This document shows, piece by piece, positions 17,095 to 25,016 of a DNA stretch of 64,000 nt. The position numbers were made by a program, and so were the translations under genes. Numbering within the stretch: position 1 is the stretch's first letter; the number at the start of each line of letters is the position of its first letter. Source of the stretch: Timonella corticicola (GTDB lineage Bacteria; Actinomycetota; Actinomycetes; Actinomycetales; Cellulomonadaceae); assembly GCF_042683685.1 (NCBI RefSeq), contig NZ_JBHUOP010000007.1, positions 1-64,000 on the forward strand. The letters are read 5' to 3'. The notes beneath the pieces are model-generated. The model ran no database searches. It saw nothing but the letters and a program-made list of their open reading frames with translations, and had not been told where the DNA came from.

Positions 17095-17760
17095 ATGCAA
17101 CACGAAATTGTCCTCGAGGGATACGGCTTCCGGTTGGAGCCGCTGTCCCAAGCGCACGTTGGTGCGCTGGCTGAAATTGTCGACCCACAGTTGTGGTCCG
17201 GCATGAGTACGCCGACCCCAATTGGGGAGGTTGGCATGGCCAACTACATCGAGGACGCACTTGCCGCTAGTGATCTGTTGCCGTTCGCTGTCGTAGATAC
17301 AGTGAACGGCAACGAGGTCATCGGTTCGACTGCACTGTGTGGCATCAACCTGGCACAGGAGCGCCTAGAAATCGGCCGCACCTTCTACGCCCGTTCCATG
17401 TGGGGGCGAGTGGTCAACCCCGTGTGCAAGTTCCTACTCATGCAGTATGCGTTCGAGACCCTCGGCATCTACCGCGTGAGTATGCGAGCGGATTCTCGGA
17501 ACGCCCGTTCCATCTCTGCGATCACACGTCTCGGAGCCCAGTACGAGGGAACCCTCCGAGGCTTCCGCATCGCGCCTGATAACTCCCGGTGTGACTCGAT
17601 GTCTTTCTCGGTTCTCGCACCGGAATGGTCCAACGTCCGCCAGGGTTTGCTGGAACGCATCGATCCGGCCCACATGATGCCCAAGATGGACTGGAACATC
17701 CCACCGAAGTTCCTCAAGAGCACGGGCGACTTAGTCACTGACGGGGCACCGGAAGAATAA
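17095..17760 (+). CDS. GNAT acetyltransferase, RimJ/RimL-like
   Basis: 221 residues. GCN5-related N-acetyltransferase fold: YGFRLEPLSQAHVGALAEIV at the start, PFAVVDTVNGNEVIGSTAL, LEIGRTFYARSMWGRVVNPVCKFLLMQYAFETL (acetyl-CoA region, although the R/Q-x-x-G-x-G loop is degenerate) and RVSMRADSRNARSISAITRLGAQYEGTLR, which is typical of the RimJ/RimL branch that acetylates N-terminal or other amines. The substrate is unknown. ATG 17095 is chosen because the fold begins there; an upstream ATG at 17068 adds nine unrelated residues. Confidence 0.75.
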   Translation: MQHEIVLEGYGFRLEPLSQAHVGALAEIVDPQLWSGMSTPTPIGEVGMANYIEDALAASDLLPFAVVDTVNGNEVIGSTALCGINLAQERLEIGRTFYARSMWGRVVNPVCKFLLMQYAFETLGIYRVSMRADSRNARSISAITRLGAQYEGTLRGFRIAPDNSRCDSMSFSVLAPEWSNVRQGLLERIDPAHMMPKMDWNIPPKFLKSTGDLVTDGAPEE

Positions 17761-17803
17761 CGTTTGCACCTGCGCCGTGGCTCGAAACGGGCCACAATGG
17801 AGT

Positions 17804-18253
17804 ATGAGTGTAGTGATAACGGAAGAGATTCCGACCCCAGAAGAAACGCTAGACCTCTACGCGTCAGTCGGTTGGGTTGCCTACACCAAGGACCCCGACG
17901 CACTGATGGACGCACTGCGAGGTTCCACCTATGTGCTGAGCGCACGCAACGAGACCGGTAGTCTGCTGGGATTGGCGCGCGTGATCAGTGACAACACGAC
18001 AATCGCCTATGTGCAGGACATCCTGGTCAATCCTGAGTCACACCGAAGCGGCATTGGTAGCGCGCTGATGGACGAGATTCTGTCGCGATCCACAGACATT
18101 CGCCAGATCGTACTCCTGACGGACACCGAACCTGAGCAGCGGGCCTTCTACGAGTCCAAGGGATTCACTGAAATCCACGAGGTAGAACCCGCCCCGTTGC
18201 GTGGTTTTGTGCTCCTGAAGGACGCCGATAGCGTCAAGCTTCTCGACGAGTAG
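17804..18253 (+). CDS. GNAT acetyltransferase
   Basis: About 149 residues, single acetyltransferase domain. YVQDILVNPESHRSGIGSALMDEIL holds the acetyl-CoA loop (R-S-G-I-G-S); EQRAFYESKGFTEIHE is the usual C-terminal half. It starts 43 bases after the preceding acetyltransferase, which suggests co-transcription. The start is uncertain: ATG 17804 lies one base after GGAG, a GTG at 17777 gives nine more residues, and GTG 17813 has better spacing. Substrate unknown. Confidence 0.7.
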   Translation: MSVVITEEIPTPEETLDLYASVGWVAYTKDPDALMDALRGSTYVLSARNETGSLLGLARVISDNTTIAYVQDILVNPESHRSGIGSALMDEILSRSTDIRQIVLLTDTEPEQRAFYESKGFTEIHEVEPAPLRGFVLLKDADSVKLLDE

Positions 18254-18315
18254 GGCAGCACCGCCTACATGCTGCGGTTTTGCCCGTGGCCGCGATGCGC
18301 TTCTTGCTTTATCCG

Positions 18316-18380
18316 ATGTTGCGGTGCTGTCGGCGCTGTTTCGCTGTTTCACCGAAACAGTGCCGATGAAACCGCAACAT
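18316..18380. repeat. 65-base hairpin repeat, copy 1
   Basis: ATGTTGCGGT (18316-18325) pairs perfectly with ACCGCAACAT (18371-18380); inside, GTCGGC/GCCGAT and CTGTTTCG/CGAAACAG continue the stem. The left arm closely matches 45651-45676 (GATGTTGCGG..C.GTCGGC.CTGTT), where a second hairpin of the same design occurs. It ends the acetyltransferase transcript and may be a REP-like element. Confidence 0.65.
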
Positions 18381-18486
18381 TGGTTTGGTGAGATTGCGGT
18401 TGGACTCAAGAACAGATGCGGGAATAGCCTGCGCAAGCGGGCCGTTCCAACCCGTGTGAGCGAAAACTGGACGGGCGAACTGGAAC

Positions 18487-18506
18487 GCGGCAGGATCGTC
18501 GGCAAT
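18487..18506 (+). repeat. 20-bp repeat, copy 2
   Basis: Exact copy of the element at 6008-6027; here it lies just upstream of the preferred start of the flavoprotein gene. Confidence 0.6.
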
Positions 18507-18518
18507 GAGAACACGCGC

Positions 18519-19631
18519 GTGAAAATCGTGGTGATTGGAGCGGGTCAAGCTGGGTTAAGCGCCGCTCACACGCTCGTTCGCAAAAGCCTGGAACCGGGGA
18601 CTGATTTCATCGTGCTCGATGCCAACGAAGGGCCTGGTGGCGCGTGGCGGCACCGGTGGCCATCGCTCACGCTCGGAAAGGCCCACGGCATCCACGACCT
18701 ACCCGGCCTCGAACTCGGCAAACCCGACCCGGAAGAGCCAGCGTCAGCCGTGGTGTCACGCTATTACGGCAGCTACGAGGACGAGTTCGCGCTCGCGGTG
18801 CAACGGCCCTACCGCGTCACCGGCGTGCGTTCCACGCGTGAAAATGACCTGTCAGCACCGCTGGAGATAACTGCGCGACGAGCCGATGGAGCCGAACGCA
18901 CCTGGACTGCTCAAGCGATCATCAATGCCACCGGAGCCTGGGACCAGCCATTTTGGCCCTACTATCCTGGCATTGAGAGTTTTGCTGGGCGCCAACTCCA
19001 CACGAAGGACTACTGCTCACCTCAGGAGTTCGAAGGACAACGCGTACTCGTGGTGGGAGGCGGAGCAAGCGCTGTGCAGTTCCTCCTGCCGCTCGCTGAA
19101 GCAGGTATCGACACCCTCTGGTCAACGCGCCGCGCGCCCGTGTTCCTAGACCGCGAGTTCGATATGAACTGGGGCATCGATGTAGAACGTCGCGTACGGG
19201 AACGCACCGAAGCGGGACTGCAAACCCTTTCCGTTGTGGGGGCCACAGGACTCGCCCTGACCGATGAGTACAAGCGAGGAATTGACCAGGGAACCCTCAT
19301 CTCACGTGGACCTCTCCGCAGTATCACGACCGATGGAGTGGTCTTTGCCGGGGTGGATGCCGAGGCTGCGGGGGATATCATGCCTGCCTGGCCAGGTGGT
19401 CACGAACATGTTGACGTGATCCTGTGGGCAACCGGGTTCAAGCCTGCGCTCAAACATCTTGCCCCGCTTAAGCTGAGGTCTCCGCACGGAGGTATCGCAA
19501 CCGATGGAGCCCGTGTATTCGTAGACCCCCGCGTATACCTGGCGGGATATGGAGCAGGTGCCTCAACGATCGGAGCCACCCGTACTGGACGCCTCGCGGG
19601 AACTGCCGCTGCGCAGTTCATCGCAGATTAA
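18519..19631 (+). CDS. FMO-like FAD/NAD(P)-dependent oxidoreductase
   Basis: About 370 residues. Two dinucleotide folds: KIVVIGAGQAGLSAAHTL at the N terminus (FAD) and VLVVGGGASAVQFLLPLAE at about residue 175 (NADPH), with the ATGFKPALKHLAPL motif typical of flavin-containing monooxygenases. YHGSYEDEF-like sequence (SRYYGSYEDEFAL) follows the FAD domain. The substrate is unknown; it could oxygenate a sulfur or nitrogen compound or act as a reductase. The frame is open for 65 codons upstream, but that part overlaps a hairpin repeat and is not protein-like, so GTG 18519 is preferred despite a weak binding site. Confidence 0.7.
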   Translation: MKIVVIGAGQAGLSAAHTLVRKSLEPGTDFIVLDANEGPGGAWRHRWPSLTLGKAHGIHDLPGLELGKPDPEEPASAVVSRYYGSYEDEFALAVQRPYRVTGVRSTRENDLSAPLEITARRADGAERTWTAQAIINATGAWDQPFWPYYPGIESFAGRQLHTKDYCSPQEFEGQRVLVVGGGASAVQFLLPLAEAGIDTLWSTRRAPVFLDREFDMNWGIDVERRVRERTEAGLQTLSVVGATGLALTDEYKRGIDQGTLISRGPLRSITTDGVVFAGVDAEAAGDIMPAWPGGHEHVDVILWATGFKPALKHLAPLKLRSPHGGIATDGARVFVDPRVYLAGYGAGASTIGATRTGRLAGTAAAQFIAD

Positions 19632-19732
19632 TCCCCAACGGATAGATGGCCGGGCCTCTGCTGGTGATCCCATCGCCATGCGCGGTACAGTCAGATGCGC
19701 GTACATGCAGATGACCGCAGAATGGAGCCATC

Positions 19733-20173
19733 ATGGAATTCGCCCTTGGAGCAGTCGGGCTTGGTGTGGTTGCCTTCGCCGTCGTGTGGGCTATGGCCCT
19801 CACCCGCAAGGTGCGCAAGGCCGGTGCCAACTACGCTCCAGTGCGGCAAGAGACCCCGGGACAACGCCTCGCCTGGTGTGCACTCATCATCATCGGCATC
19901 ACTGGCATTGCGCTGCTCACAGTGTTGAGCCCGACCCTGATCAGCGAACACTCGGGCGGTTACTCCTCGTTGCGCACAGCAGTGACCGGGCTTCTCGACG
20001 GGCCGTGCTGCGAACAGGGGTCGCAGGACGCCACTGCTGGTCAACGCATATTCGCCGTCCTGCAAAGTTTCGGGGTCATCGCGCTCGCAGGGTGGTTGTC
20101 TTGGCGTGTGGTCCGCCGCGGGCAGCACATCGTATCGACCGCGATTGCTGAACATGAGGAGACACAGAAGTAG
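19733..20173 (+). CDS. small membrane protein of unknown function
   Basis: 146 residues with three likely membrane spans (about 2-24, 47-66 and 109-128) and short charged loops. A Cys pair (GPCCEQGSQD) lies in the loop before the last span, on the opposite face from the RRGQH tail. Not recognised. ATG 19733 follows GGAG. It ends at a strong shared terminator facing the FMN reductase gene. Confidence 0.6.
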   Translation: MEFALGAVGLGVVAFAVVWAMALTRKVRKAGANYAPVRQETPGQRLAWCALIIIGITGIALLTVLSPTLISEHSGGYSSLRTAVTGLLDGPCCEQGSQDATAGQRIFAVLQSFGVIALAGWLSWRVVRRGQHIVSTAIAEHEETQK

Positions 20174-20188
20174 TCACCGGAAGAACGC

Positions 20189-20243
20189 CCAACGACTGTG
20201 GGGTGTCGCTACCACCTCGGTAGCGACACCCCACAGTCGTTGG
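20189..20243. terminator. bidirectional terminator, perfect 25-bp stem
   Basis: CCAACGACTGTGGGGTGTCG... (20189-20213) is exactly complementary to 20219-20243 with a 5-base loop. It lies between the convergent membrane-protein and FMN-reductase genes. Confidence 0.85.
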
Positions 20244-20258
20244 TTCTGGTGAAACCGG

Positions 20259-20873
20259 CTAGATACTCGGGTACAGGGAAGCCTCACGTAAATCGGCAGA
20301 CAGGAATGGCAACGCCCGCAGGACTGCCCTGTCGATGCGCTTGTCCAACTCTGCGGAGACCACCTTGTAGTTCTCAAACTCCGAGTCGTGTCCATAGATC
20401 GTGATGGGAAGCGTGTCCGCCTGGAAGAATCCGAACAGCGGGCGGAACTGGTGCTCAAGTGCGAGCGTATGGCGTTCCGTTCCACCGGTGGCAACGAGTA
20501 GCACCGGTTTATCGGCCAGCGCCGAGGGCGGCAGCAGGTCGAATACATGTTTGAAAAGCCCCGTGTACGAACCCTTGTAGATGGGTGAGGCTGCAATCAA
20601 GAAGTCAGCGTCCGCGATGGTCGCAAGGGCGGTGGCGATGGGCGAAGATGGGTCACCGTAAGAATCCGAGAAGAACGGCACCAAATCGTTGACTGCGATG
20701 AAACGTACGTCCACGGGAAGTTTGTTTGAGAGCCGCTCGACGATTTCATGCGCAAGCGCACCCGTCTTCGAGGGGATGGATGGGCTGCCGTTCACTACCG
20801 CGATCTTGACCGGAACAGATCCGGAGATATGTGTGGGTGCGGCGGGCTCTGGTGTGGAAAACGAGGAAGTCAT
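20259..20873 (-). CDS. NAD(P)H:FMN reductase, SsuE/MsuE-like
   Basis: 204 residues, flavodoxin-like fold: KIAVVNGSPSIPSKTGALAHEI (FMN phosphate loop), FLIAASPIYKGSYTGLFKHVFDLL and VLLVATGGTERHTLALEHQFRPLFGFFQA, a signature of the SsuE/MsuE reductases that supply reduced FMN to two-component sulfonate monooxygenases. It is transcribed away from the four LLM monooxygenase genes that need FMNH2, so it is very probably their partner. ATG 20873 follows AAGG at 7 bases; an ATG 14 codons upstream is less likely. The first 35 residues are Ser/Pro-rich and variable. Confidence 0.85.
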   Translation of the reverse strand: MTSSFSTPEPAAPTHISGSVPVKIAVVNGSPSIPSKTGALAHEIVERLSNKLPVDVRFIAVNDLVPFFSDSYGDPSSPIATALATIADADFLIAASPIYKGSYTGLFKHVFDLLPPSALADKPVLLVATGGTERHTLALEHQFRPLFGFFQADTLPITIYGHDSEFENYKVVSAELDKRIDRAVLRALPFLSADLREASLYPSI

Positions 20874-20879
20874 GGGAAA

Positions 20880-21217
20880 CCTTAAGAAAGAAGAAACAAG
20901 GGATTCCGATGACAATTAGAACTCTATACAGGTTTTGAAATTCATGCAAGGTGTTTTTGAGTTTAGTTCAGTTCGGGGTAATCGGTTCCAAGCGAATATG
21001 TTTCAGGCTGTTAAATGTTGAGGAATCTGAAACCCTGCTTAACCGGACGGATCACGATGTGAGATTGTTGAGCGATTCGTTGACTCGGCTTGCGCATAGG
21101 CCTAAAGTCCGAGTCACTGAGCCGAAAGATGCGCTATCACCGGATGGTGCACGAGGCCCAGATGGCATACAACAGCCCGTGTCACATCGTGACGAGCACC
21201 TATGTAAGGAGGGAAAC
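20880..21217. promoter_or_regulatory. divergent regulatory region upstream of the organosulfur operon
   Basis: About 340 bases without a supported gene. It holds the promoter/inverted repeat described at 21080-21115 and the untranslated leader before the short Cys-rich ORF. The left part (20900-21000) is AT-rich and should carry the reductase promoter. Confidence 0.5.
21080..21115 (+). promoter_or_regulatory. promoter with overlapping inverted repeat
   Basis: TTGACT (21080-21085) and TAAAGT (21103-21108) are separated by exactly 17 bases. GACTCGG (21082-21088) and CCGAGTC (21109-21115) form an inverted repeat spanning the promoter, a plausible repressor or activator site. Transcription would start near 21115, about 100 bases before the leader ORF. 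Confidence 0.55.
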
Positions 21218-21310
21218 ATGCGCGTTTTTTCGCACGTCAAAAACGCCGACGCTCTGTGTTTACCCTCGCAGTGCTGTCGTTGTTGTTCTTCCCTCTGTTG
21301 CACTCACTGA
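21218..21310 (+). CDS. Cys-rich leader peptide (30 residues)
   Basis: A 30-codon ORF with a very strong ribosome site (AAGGAGGG seven bases before ATG 21218). Eight of its 30 codons are Cys: one in ALCLPS and seven in the last dozen residues (QCCRCCSSLCCTH). The peptide itself is unlikely to be the product of interest; translation through the Cys codons would report cysteinyl-tRNA supply. Similar short Cys-rich ORFs upstream of sulfur operons act as attenuators in mycobacteria. The stop lies 225 bases before the first monooxygenase gene, and the ORF's last bases take part in alternative RNA pairings (see the attenuator entry). Confidence 0.75.
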   Translation: MRVFSHVKNADALCLPSQCCRCCSSLCCTH

Positions 21311-21512
21311 AGTTTTCTGACCAGAGTTCGTGTAGCAGTCCTCGCTGGCGTCAATGAGTGCTGACGGTCCTAGACATTTCATCAGCCACTTATTTGGCAG
21401 TGAGTGAAATTCCCGCGATTATTGTCGTTTCCCAGCAATTCATTTGCCTTTTCCCAAAAATCCCCGTACTGAGTGCACCCATTTTCCGATGACACGAGGG
21501 TGTGCACTCAGT
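21299..21512 (+). promoter_or_regulatory. candidate cysteine-responsive attenuator
   Basis: Four segments can pair in exclusive ways: 1 (CACTCACTG, 21301-21309, the end of the leader ORF) with 2 (CAGTGAGTG, 21398-21406); 3 (ACTGAGTGCA, 21468-21477) with 4 (TGCACTCAGT, 21503-21512), extended by CCC/GGG; and, because segments 1 and 4 share TGCACTCA, segment 1 (21299-21306) can also pair with 3. A ribosome stalled at the Cys codons would cover segment 1. There is no U-run after hairpin 3:4, so the output step (termination, Rho access or start-site masking) is unclear. Confidence 0.55.
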
Positions 21513-21534
21513 GAATTCTTGAAAAGGAACTTTC

Positions 21535-22797
21535 ATGTCCCAACTTGACCCTGCCCGAAATCGACTCCGGGCGCTTCGCCTGGGCGTTGACCTCACCGAT
21601 GCAGGAGCTCACCCCACCGTTTGGCGTGAAGTCGGCACCAGACATGCACAGCAGTTCGACCTTCCAACGTTCCTGTCACATATTGCGGCAGCGCAAAATG
21701 CGGTCTTTGACTTTGCGGTCATAGGCGACAGCTTCGGAATCCAGCCTGGGGGGAACTCCGTCTACCAGGGGCGGGTTGACTCTGCTCTGATTGCATCCCG
21801 TGTGGCTCCCGTGACGAGGGGCATCGGGCTGGTGCCATCGATCAATGTCACCCACACCGAACCATTTCACGTGTCAAAGCTCGTGGCGACCCTCGATTAC
21901 GTGAGCCGTGGTCGGGCGGGATGGGAACCGACGGTCTCGCTGAGCGCCACCGAAGCTAAACTGTTCGGCCGCAAAGACGTCCAAACGGCGCACAGTGCGT
22001 GGCAGGAAGCGGGCGAGGTCACCGATGTGGTGCGTAGGCTGTGGGACTCATGGGAAGACGACGCGGAGATCCGCGATGCAGCGACAAGCAGATTCGTCGA
22101 TCGAGACAAGCTCCACTACGTCGACTACGAGGGCATCAACTTCAAGGTCAAGGGCCCATCCATCACGCCACGGCCGATCCAAGGGCACGCGGTCACGGTG
22201 GTGAGTATCCCTCGCGATCTGGACCAACAGGAACACGCGATTGATGTTGCGGCTCGTGAAGCGGACATCGTGCGCATCCAAGTTGAGGACGCAGAAGAGG
22301 CATCTGCTCTGAGGCAGCGACTCAAAGCGCAGGCCGCCGAGCATGGCAGAGACCCCGAGAGCGTCATCGTGCTCGCAGACATCTTTGTGGTGACCGGCGA
22401 GAACCCGTCAACCGCCCAGGTCCGCTATGACATCCTGCGTGACCTCGAGCCGGCGGGAACCTCGGACCACCTGACCCTTACGCTTCGGCATGTGGGCACG
22501 GCCGCGGCGCTCGCCGGAACGATCGCCCAGTGGTTCACCGATGGCGTGGTCGATGGCTTTGTCATCCGTCCAGCCGCACTGCACACCGATCTGCGGGAGG
22601 TCATCGACTTCACGATCCCGAAACTGCAGAACCGTGGCCTGTTCCCACGAAGCTATCGGGGCGCTACGTTCCGCGAACACCTTGGCCTTGAGCGTCCGGC
22701 TAACCGCTACGAACTCGAACGAGACCAGAACCAAGACCAAGACCAAGGCCAGAGTATTGGATCCCTACTGACTGCAGAAGCCAACGCTTCGGCGTAA
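21535..22797 (+). CDS. LLM-class FMN-dependent monooxygenase (1)
   Basis: 420 residues. Bacterial-luciferase-like barrel of the NtaA/SnaA/DszA branch: RLGVDLTDAGAHPTVWRE, FDFAVIGDSF, GLVPSINVTHTEPFHVSKLVATLDYVSRGRAGW, then GINFKVKGPSITPRPIQGHAV. It uses FMNH2 from a separate reductase to oxygenate and usually cleave C-S or C-N bonds. The C-terminal tail is low-complexity (DQNQDQDQGQ). First structural gene after the Cys-rich leader; AAAGGAA precedes the ATG and the next gene starts 13 bases after the stop. Probable substrate: a sulfonate, sulfone or thioether, by context only. Confidence 0.82.
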   Translation: MSQLDPARNRLRALRLGVDLTDAGAHPTVWREVGTRHAQQFDLPTFLSHIAAAQNAVFDFAVIGDSFGIQPGGNSVYQGRVDSALIASRVAPVTRGIGLVPSINVTHTEPFHVSKLVATLDYVSRGRAGWEPTVSLSATEAKLFGRKDVQTAHSAWQEAGEVTDVVRRLWDSWEDDAEIRDAATSRFVDRDKLHYVDYEGINFKVKGPSITPRPIQGHAVTVVSIPRDLDQQEHAIDVAAREADIVRIQVEDAEEASALRQRLKAQAAEHGRDPESVIVLADIFVVTGENPSTAQVRYDILRDLEPAGTSDHLTLTLRHVGTAAALAGTIAQWFTDGVVDGFVIRPAALHTDLREVIDFTIPKLQNRGLFPRSYRGATFREHLGLERPANRYELERDQNQDQDQGQSIGSLLTAEANASA

Positions 22798-22810
22798 TGA
22801 GGAGCGAATC

Positions 22811-24184
22811 ATGACGCAACGTAAACCAATCCACTTGGGCGTGCACTTCCCGGGGGTCAATGCCACAACCGTGTGGAGCGACCCTCGCTCAAGGTCTCAG
22901 ATTGAGTTTGACTCGTTTGAATACCTTGCACGCCGCGCGGAGGACGCCAAATTCGACTTCTTCTTCCTCGCTGAGGGCCTACGACTGCGGGAACACAAGG
23001 GAAAGATCTTTGATCTGGACGTGGTTGGGCGACCAGACACCCTGCCGGTGCTCTCCGCTATTGCGGGGGTGACTGAGAAGCTGGGTCTTGCCGGGACACT
23101 GAACACGACGTTCAATGAGCCGTTTGAGGTTGCACGGCAGTTCGCGGCCCTCGATATCTTGTCTGGTGGGCGTGCCGCATGGAACCTGGTGACGAGTCCG
23201 GACGCGTTTACGGGTGAGAACTTCCGCCGTGGCGGTTACCTGCCGTATCCGCAGCGCTACGAGAGGGCTCAGGCCCTCGTGGATGCGGCGCGGGCGTTGT
23301 GGGATTCGTGGGCACCTGACGCAATAGTCGCTGATGCGCGCAGTGGGCAGTATCTGCGAGATGGAGCGGTGGCTGACTTCGAGATCCACAACGAGTTCTT
23401 CAACATTGCGGGAACCTTTGACACTCCCCGCGCTCCGCAGGGGCATCCAGTTTTGTTCCAGGCGGGCGATTCTGCTGATGGGCGTGAATTCGGTGCGCGT
23501 ACAGCCGACGTTATCTTCTCAGCGCACTCAAGCTTCGATGAGGCTCGAACCTTCTATGAGGACGTGAAGGGCCGACTTCCAAAATATGGCAGGACCCGCA
23601 ACGACCTCAAGATCCTTCCTGCTACGACTGCTGTGCTCGGCACATCGCTCCAAGACGCCCAGGAAAAGGCCCGTGAGATCCGGTTACAGCAGATCTCCGG
23701 CCCTGGCGCGATTGCCTTCATTGAGCAGGTGTGGGGGCGCGACCTGTCGCAATACGATCCTGAAGGGCCGCTGCCGAGCTTTGACCCGGACGTGGACAAC
23801 ATCAATGTCACCCGCGGTCGTGTACGTCACCACCGCGATCCACTCGCCATCGCCCGCACGTGGCGCGAACTCGCTGAAACCAACAGGTGGTCGATCCGGG
23901 AACTGGTTATTGCCGTGACCTCTCGCGCCCAGCTGATCGGTACTCCCGAGCAGGTCGCCGACGAGATCGACCGGTACGTCCAGGGTGACGCCACGGACGG
24001 ATTCATCCTCGTGCCGCATCTGACTCCTGCTGGCCTAGACGACTTCTTCGACCAGGTTGTCCCGATCCTGCAGGAACGAGGCCAGTTCCGCACGCAGTAC
24101 GAGGGCGACACCCTCCGCGACCACCTTGGCCTTTCGGTGCCGCAGCGCACCTCCACCCTTGAACTCGCAACTTTGGGAGCATGA
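22811..24184 (+). CDS. NtaA/DmoA-family FMN-dependent monooxygenase (2)
   Basis: 457 residues. Long LLM protein with the clear NtaA/DmoA pattern: HLGVHFPGVNATTVWSDP, RRAEDAKFDFFFLAEGLRLREH, LGLAGTLNTTFNEPFEVARQFAALDILSGGRAAWNLVTSPD, FNIAGTFDTPRAPQGHPVLFQAGDSADGREFGARTADVIFSAH. It binds FMNH2 and oxygenates a small substrate; relatives act on nitrilotriacetate, dimethyl sulfide and other thioethers. The pairing with monooxygenase 1, 13 bases upstream, recalls two-enzyme sequential cleavage routes such as DszA/DszC or SeuA/SeuB. AGGAG precedes the ATG. Confidence 0.85.
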   Translation: MTQRKPIHLGVHFPGVNATTVWSDPRSRSQIEFDSFEYLARRAEDAKFDFFFLAEGLRLREHKGKIFDLDVVGRPDTLPVLSAIAGVTEKLGLAGTLNTTFNEPFEVARQFAALDILSGGRAAWNLVTSPDAFTGENFRRGGYLPYPQRYERAQALVDAARALWDSWAPDAIVADARSGQYLRDGAVADFEIHNEFFNIAGTFDTPRAPQGHPVLFQAGDSADGREFGARTADVIFSAHSSFDEARTFYEDVKGRLPKYGRTRNDLKILPATTAVLGTSLQDAQEKAREIRLQQISGPGAIAFIEQVWGRDLSQYDPEGPLPSFDPDVDNINVTRGRVRHHRDPLAIARTWRELAETNRWSIRELVIAVTSRAQLIGTPEQVADEIDRYVQGDATDGFILVPHLTPAGLDDFFDQVVPILQERGQFRTQYEGDTLRDHLGLSVPQRTSTLELATLGA

Positions 24185-24185
24185 C

Positions 24186-25016
24186 ATGAGCATCGTGGAT
24201 GAAACGATCACGGCACGTGACACATGGCGGCAGTGGCGCGCGCAGCGCGCCGAGGACCTGTCCGCACCATTTGGTTGGCTGAGCCTCACCGCTTTGATAT
24301 GGCTTTCCGACGAGCCTGCCGCCTACCGGCAACTTCCCGGTAAGTGGTGGGGTACGCAGGGCAAGATCTTCGTCCAGGCGAACGCAACCGACAAGATCGC
24401 GGTGGGGGACTCGTCGACAAGCGGAGAGATCCCGGCAGAGCTGGGATTTGAGGGTCTCCACGAGGTTGAGGTTCCCGAGGCAAGCTCAACGATCGGAGCG
24501 GTCCTTGAGGACGGTACCCGCGTTGAGTTCATCACCCGAACCGGCCAACCTGCCCTCCGATTGCGCGGCACGCAGGTCCAGCCGCTGGCTGACGGTGGTC
24601 TGGTTCCCGTGTTCGCCTATGCCCCGCAGTGGGTCAAGAGCACCACGCTTACCTGGTATCCCACCGCCATCCAGGAACAAGTGACAGGAGCGCAGCCGGG
24701 GTTGATCCACAACGTTCAGGTTGTTGGACAGATCGAGTTTGAGCACGAGGGATCAACGTACGCGCTCAAGGTGGTCGGGCAACGTGGCGGACCCGCGCAG
24801 ATACTCTTCACGGATACGGCACCGGGGACGGCGCCATGGCGGATTCTGTCTCTGTCAGTCGTGGAATCAGCGAGTGAGTCCACGACCCTTGAAGTCGACT
24901 TCAACTACACGTACAACCTGCCGTACGCGTTCTCGGACTATGGCACCTGCCCTGCCCCACTGCCGGAAAACGTCCTGAAGGTCGCTATCGCTGCCGGGGA
25001 GAAGTCACCGCGATGA
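24186..25016 (+). CDS. DUF1684 protein
   Basis: 276 residues. Recognisable DUF1684: WRAQRAEDLSAPFGWLSLTALIWL at the N terminus and the C-terminal VDFNYTYNLPYAFSDYGTCPAPLPENVLKVAIAAGEK, a Cys/Pro-containing motif shared across bacteria and archaea. No enzymatic activity is established for the family. Start ATG 24186 is one base after the monooxygenase stop, with GGGAG upstream, so it is translationally linked. Its placement inside the organosulfur operon suggests a role in handling a product or intermediate. Confidence 0.78.
   Translation: MSIVDETITARDTWRQWRAQRAEDLSAPFGWLSLTALIWLSDEPAAYRQLPGKWWGTQGKIFVQANATDKIAVGDSSTSGEIPAELGFEGLHEVEVPEASSTIGAVLEDGTRVEFITRTGQPALRLRGTQVQPLADGGLVPVFAYAPQWVKSTTLTWYPTAIQEQVTGAQPGLIHNVQVVGQIEFEHEGSTYALKVVGQRGGPAQILFTDTAPGTAPWRILSLSVVESASESTTLEVDFNYTYNLPYAFSDYGTCPAPLPENVLKVAIAAGEKSPR

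Noticed and set aside
16900..17157. An 85-codon minus-strand open frame between the pentapeptide and GNAT genes
   Set aside because: No ribosome site, overlaps the GNAT start, and the product has no recognisable pattern.
18324..18518. N-terminal extension of the flavoprotein to 18324
   Set aside because: These 65 codons run through the hairpin repeat and the 20-bp repeat and do not look like protein; the FAD-binding strand begins at the GTG at 18519.
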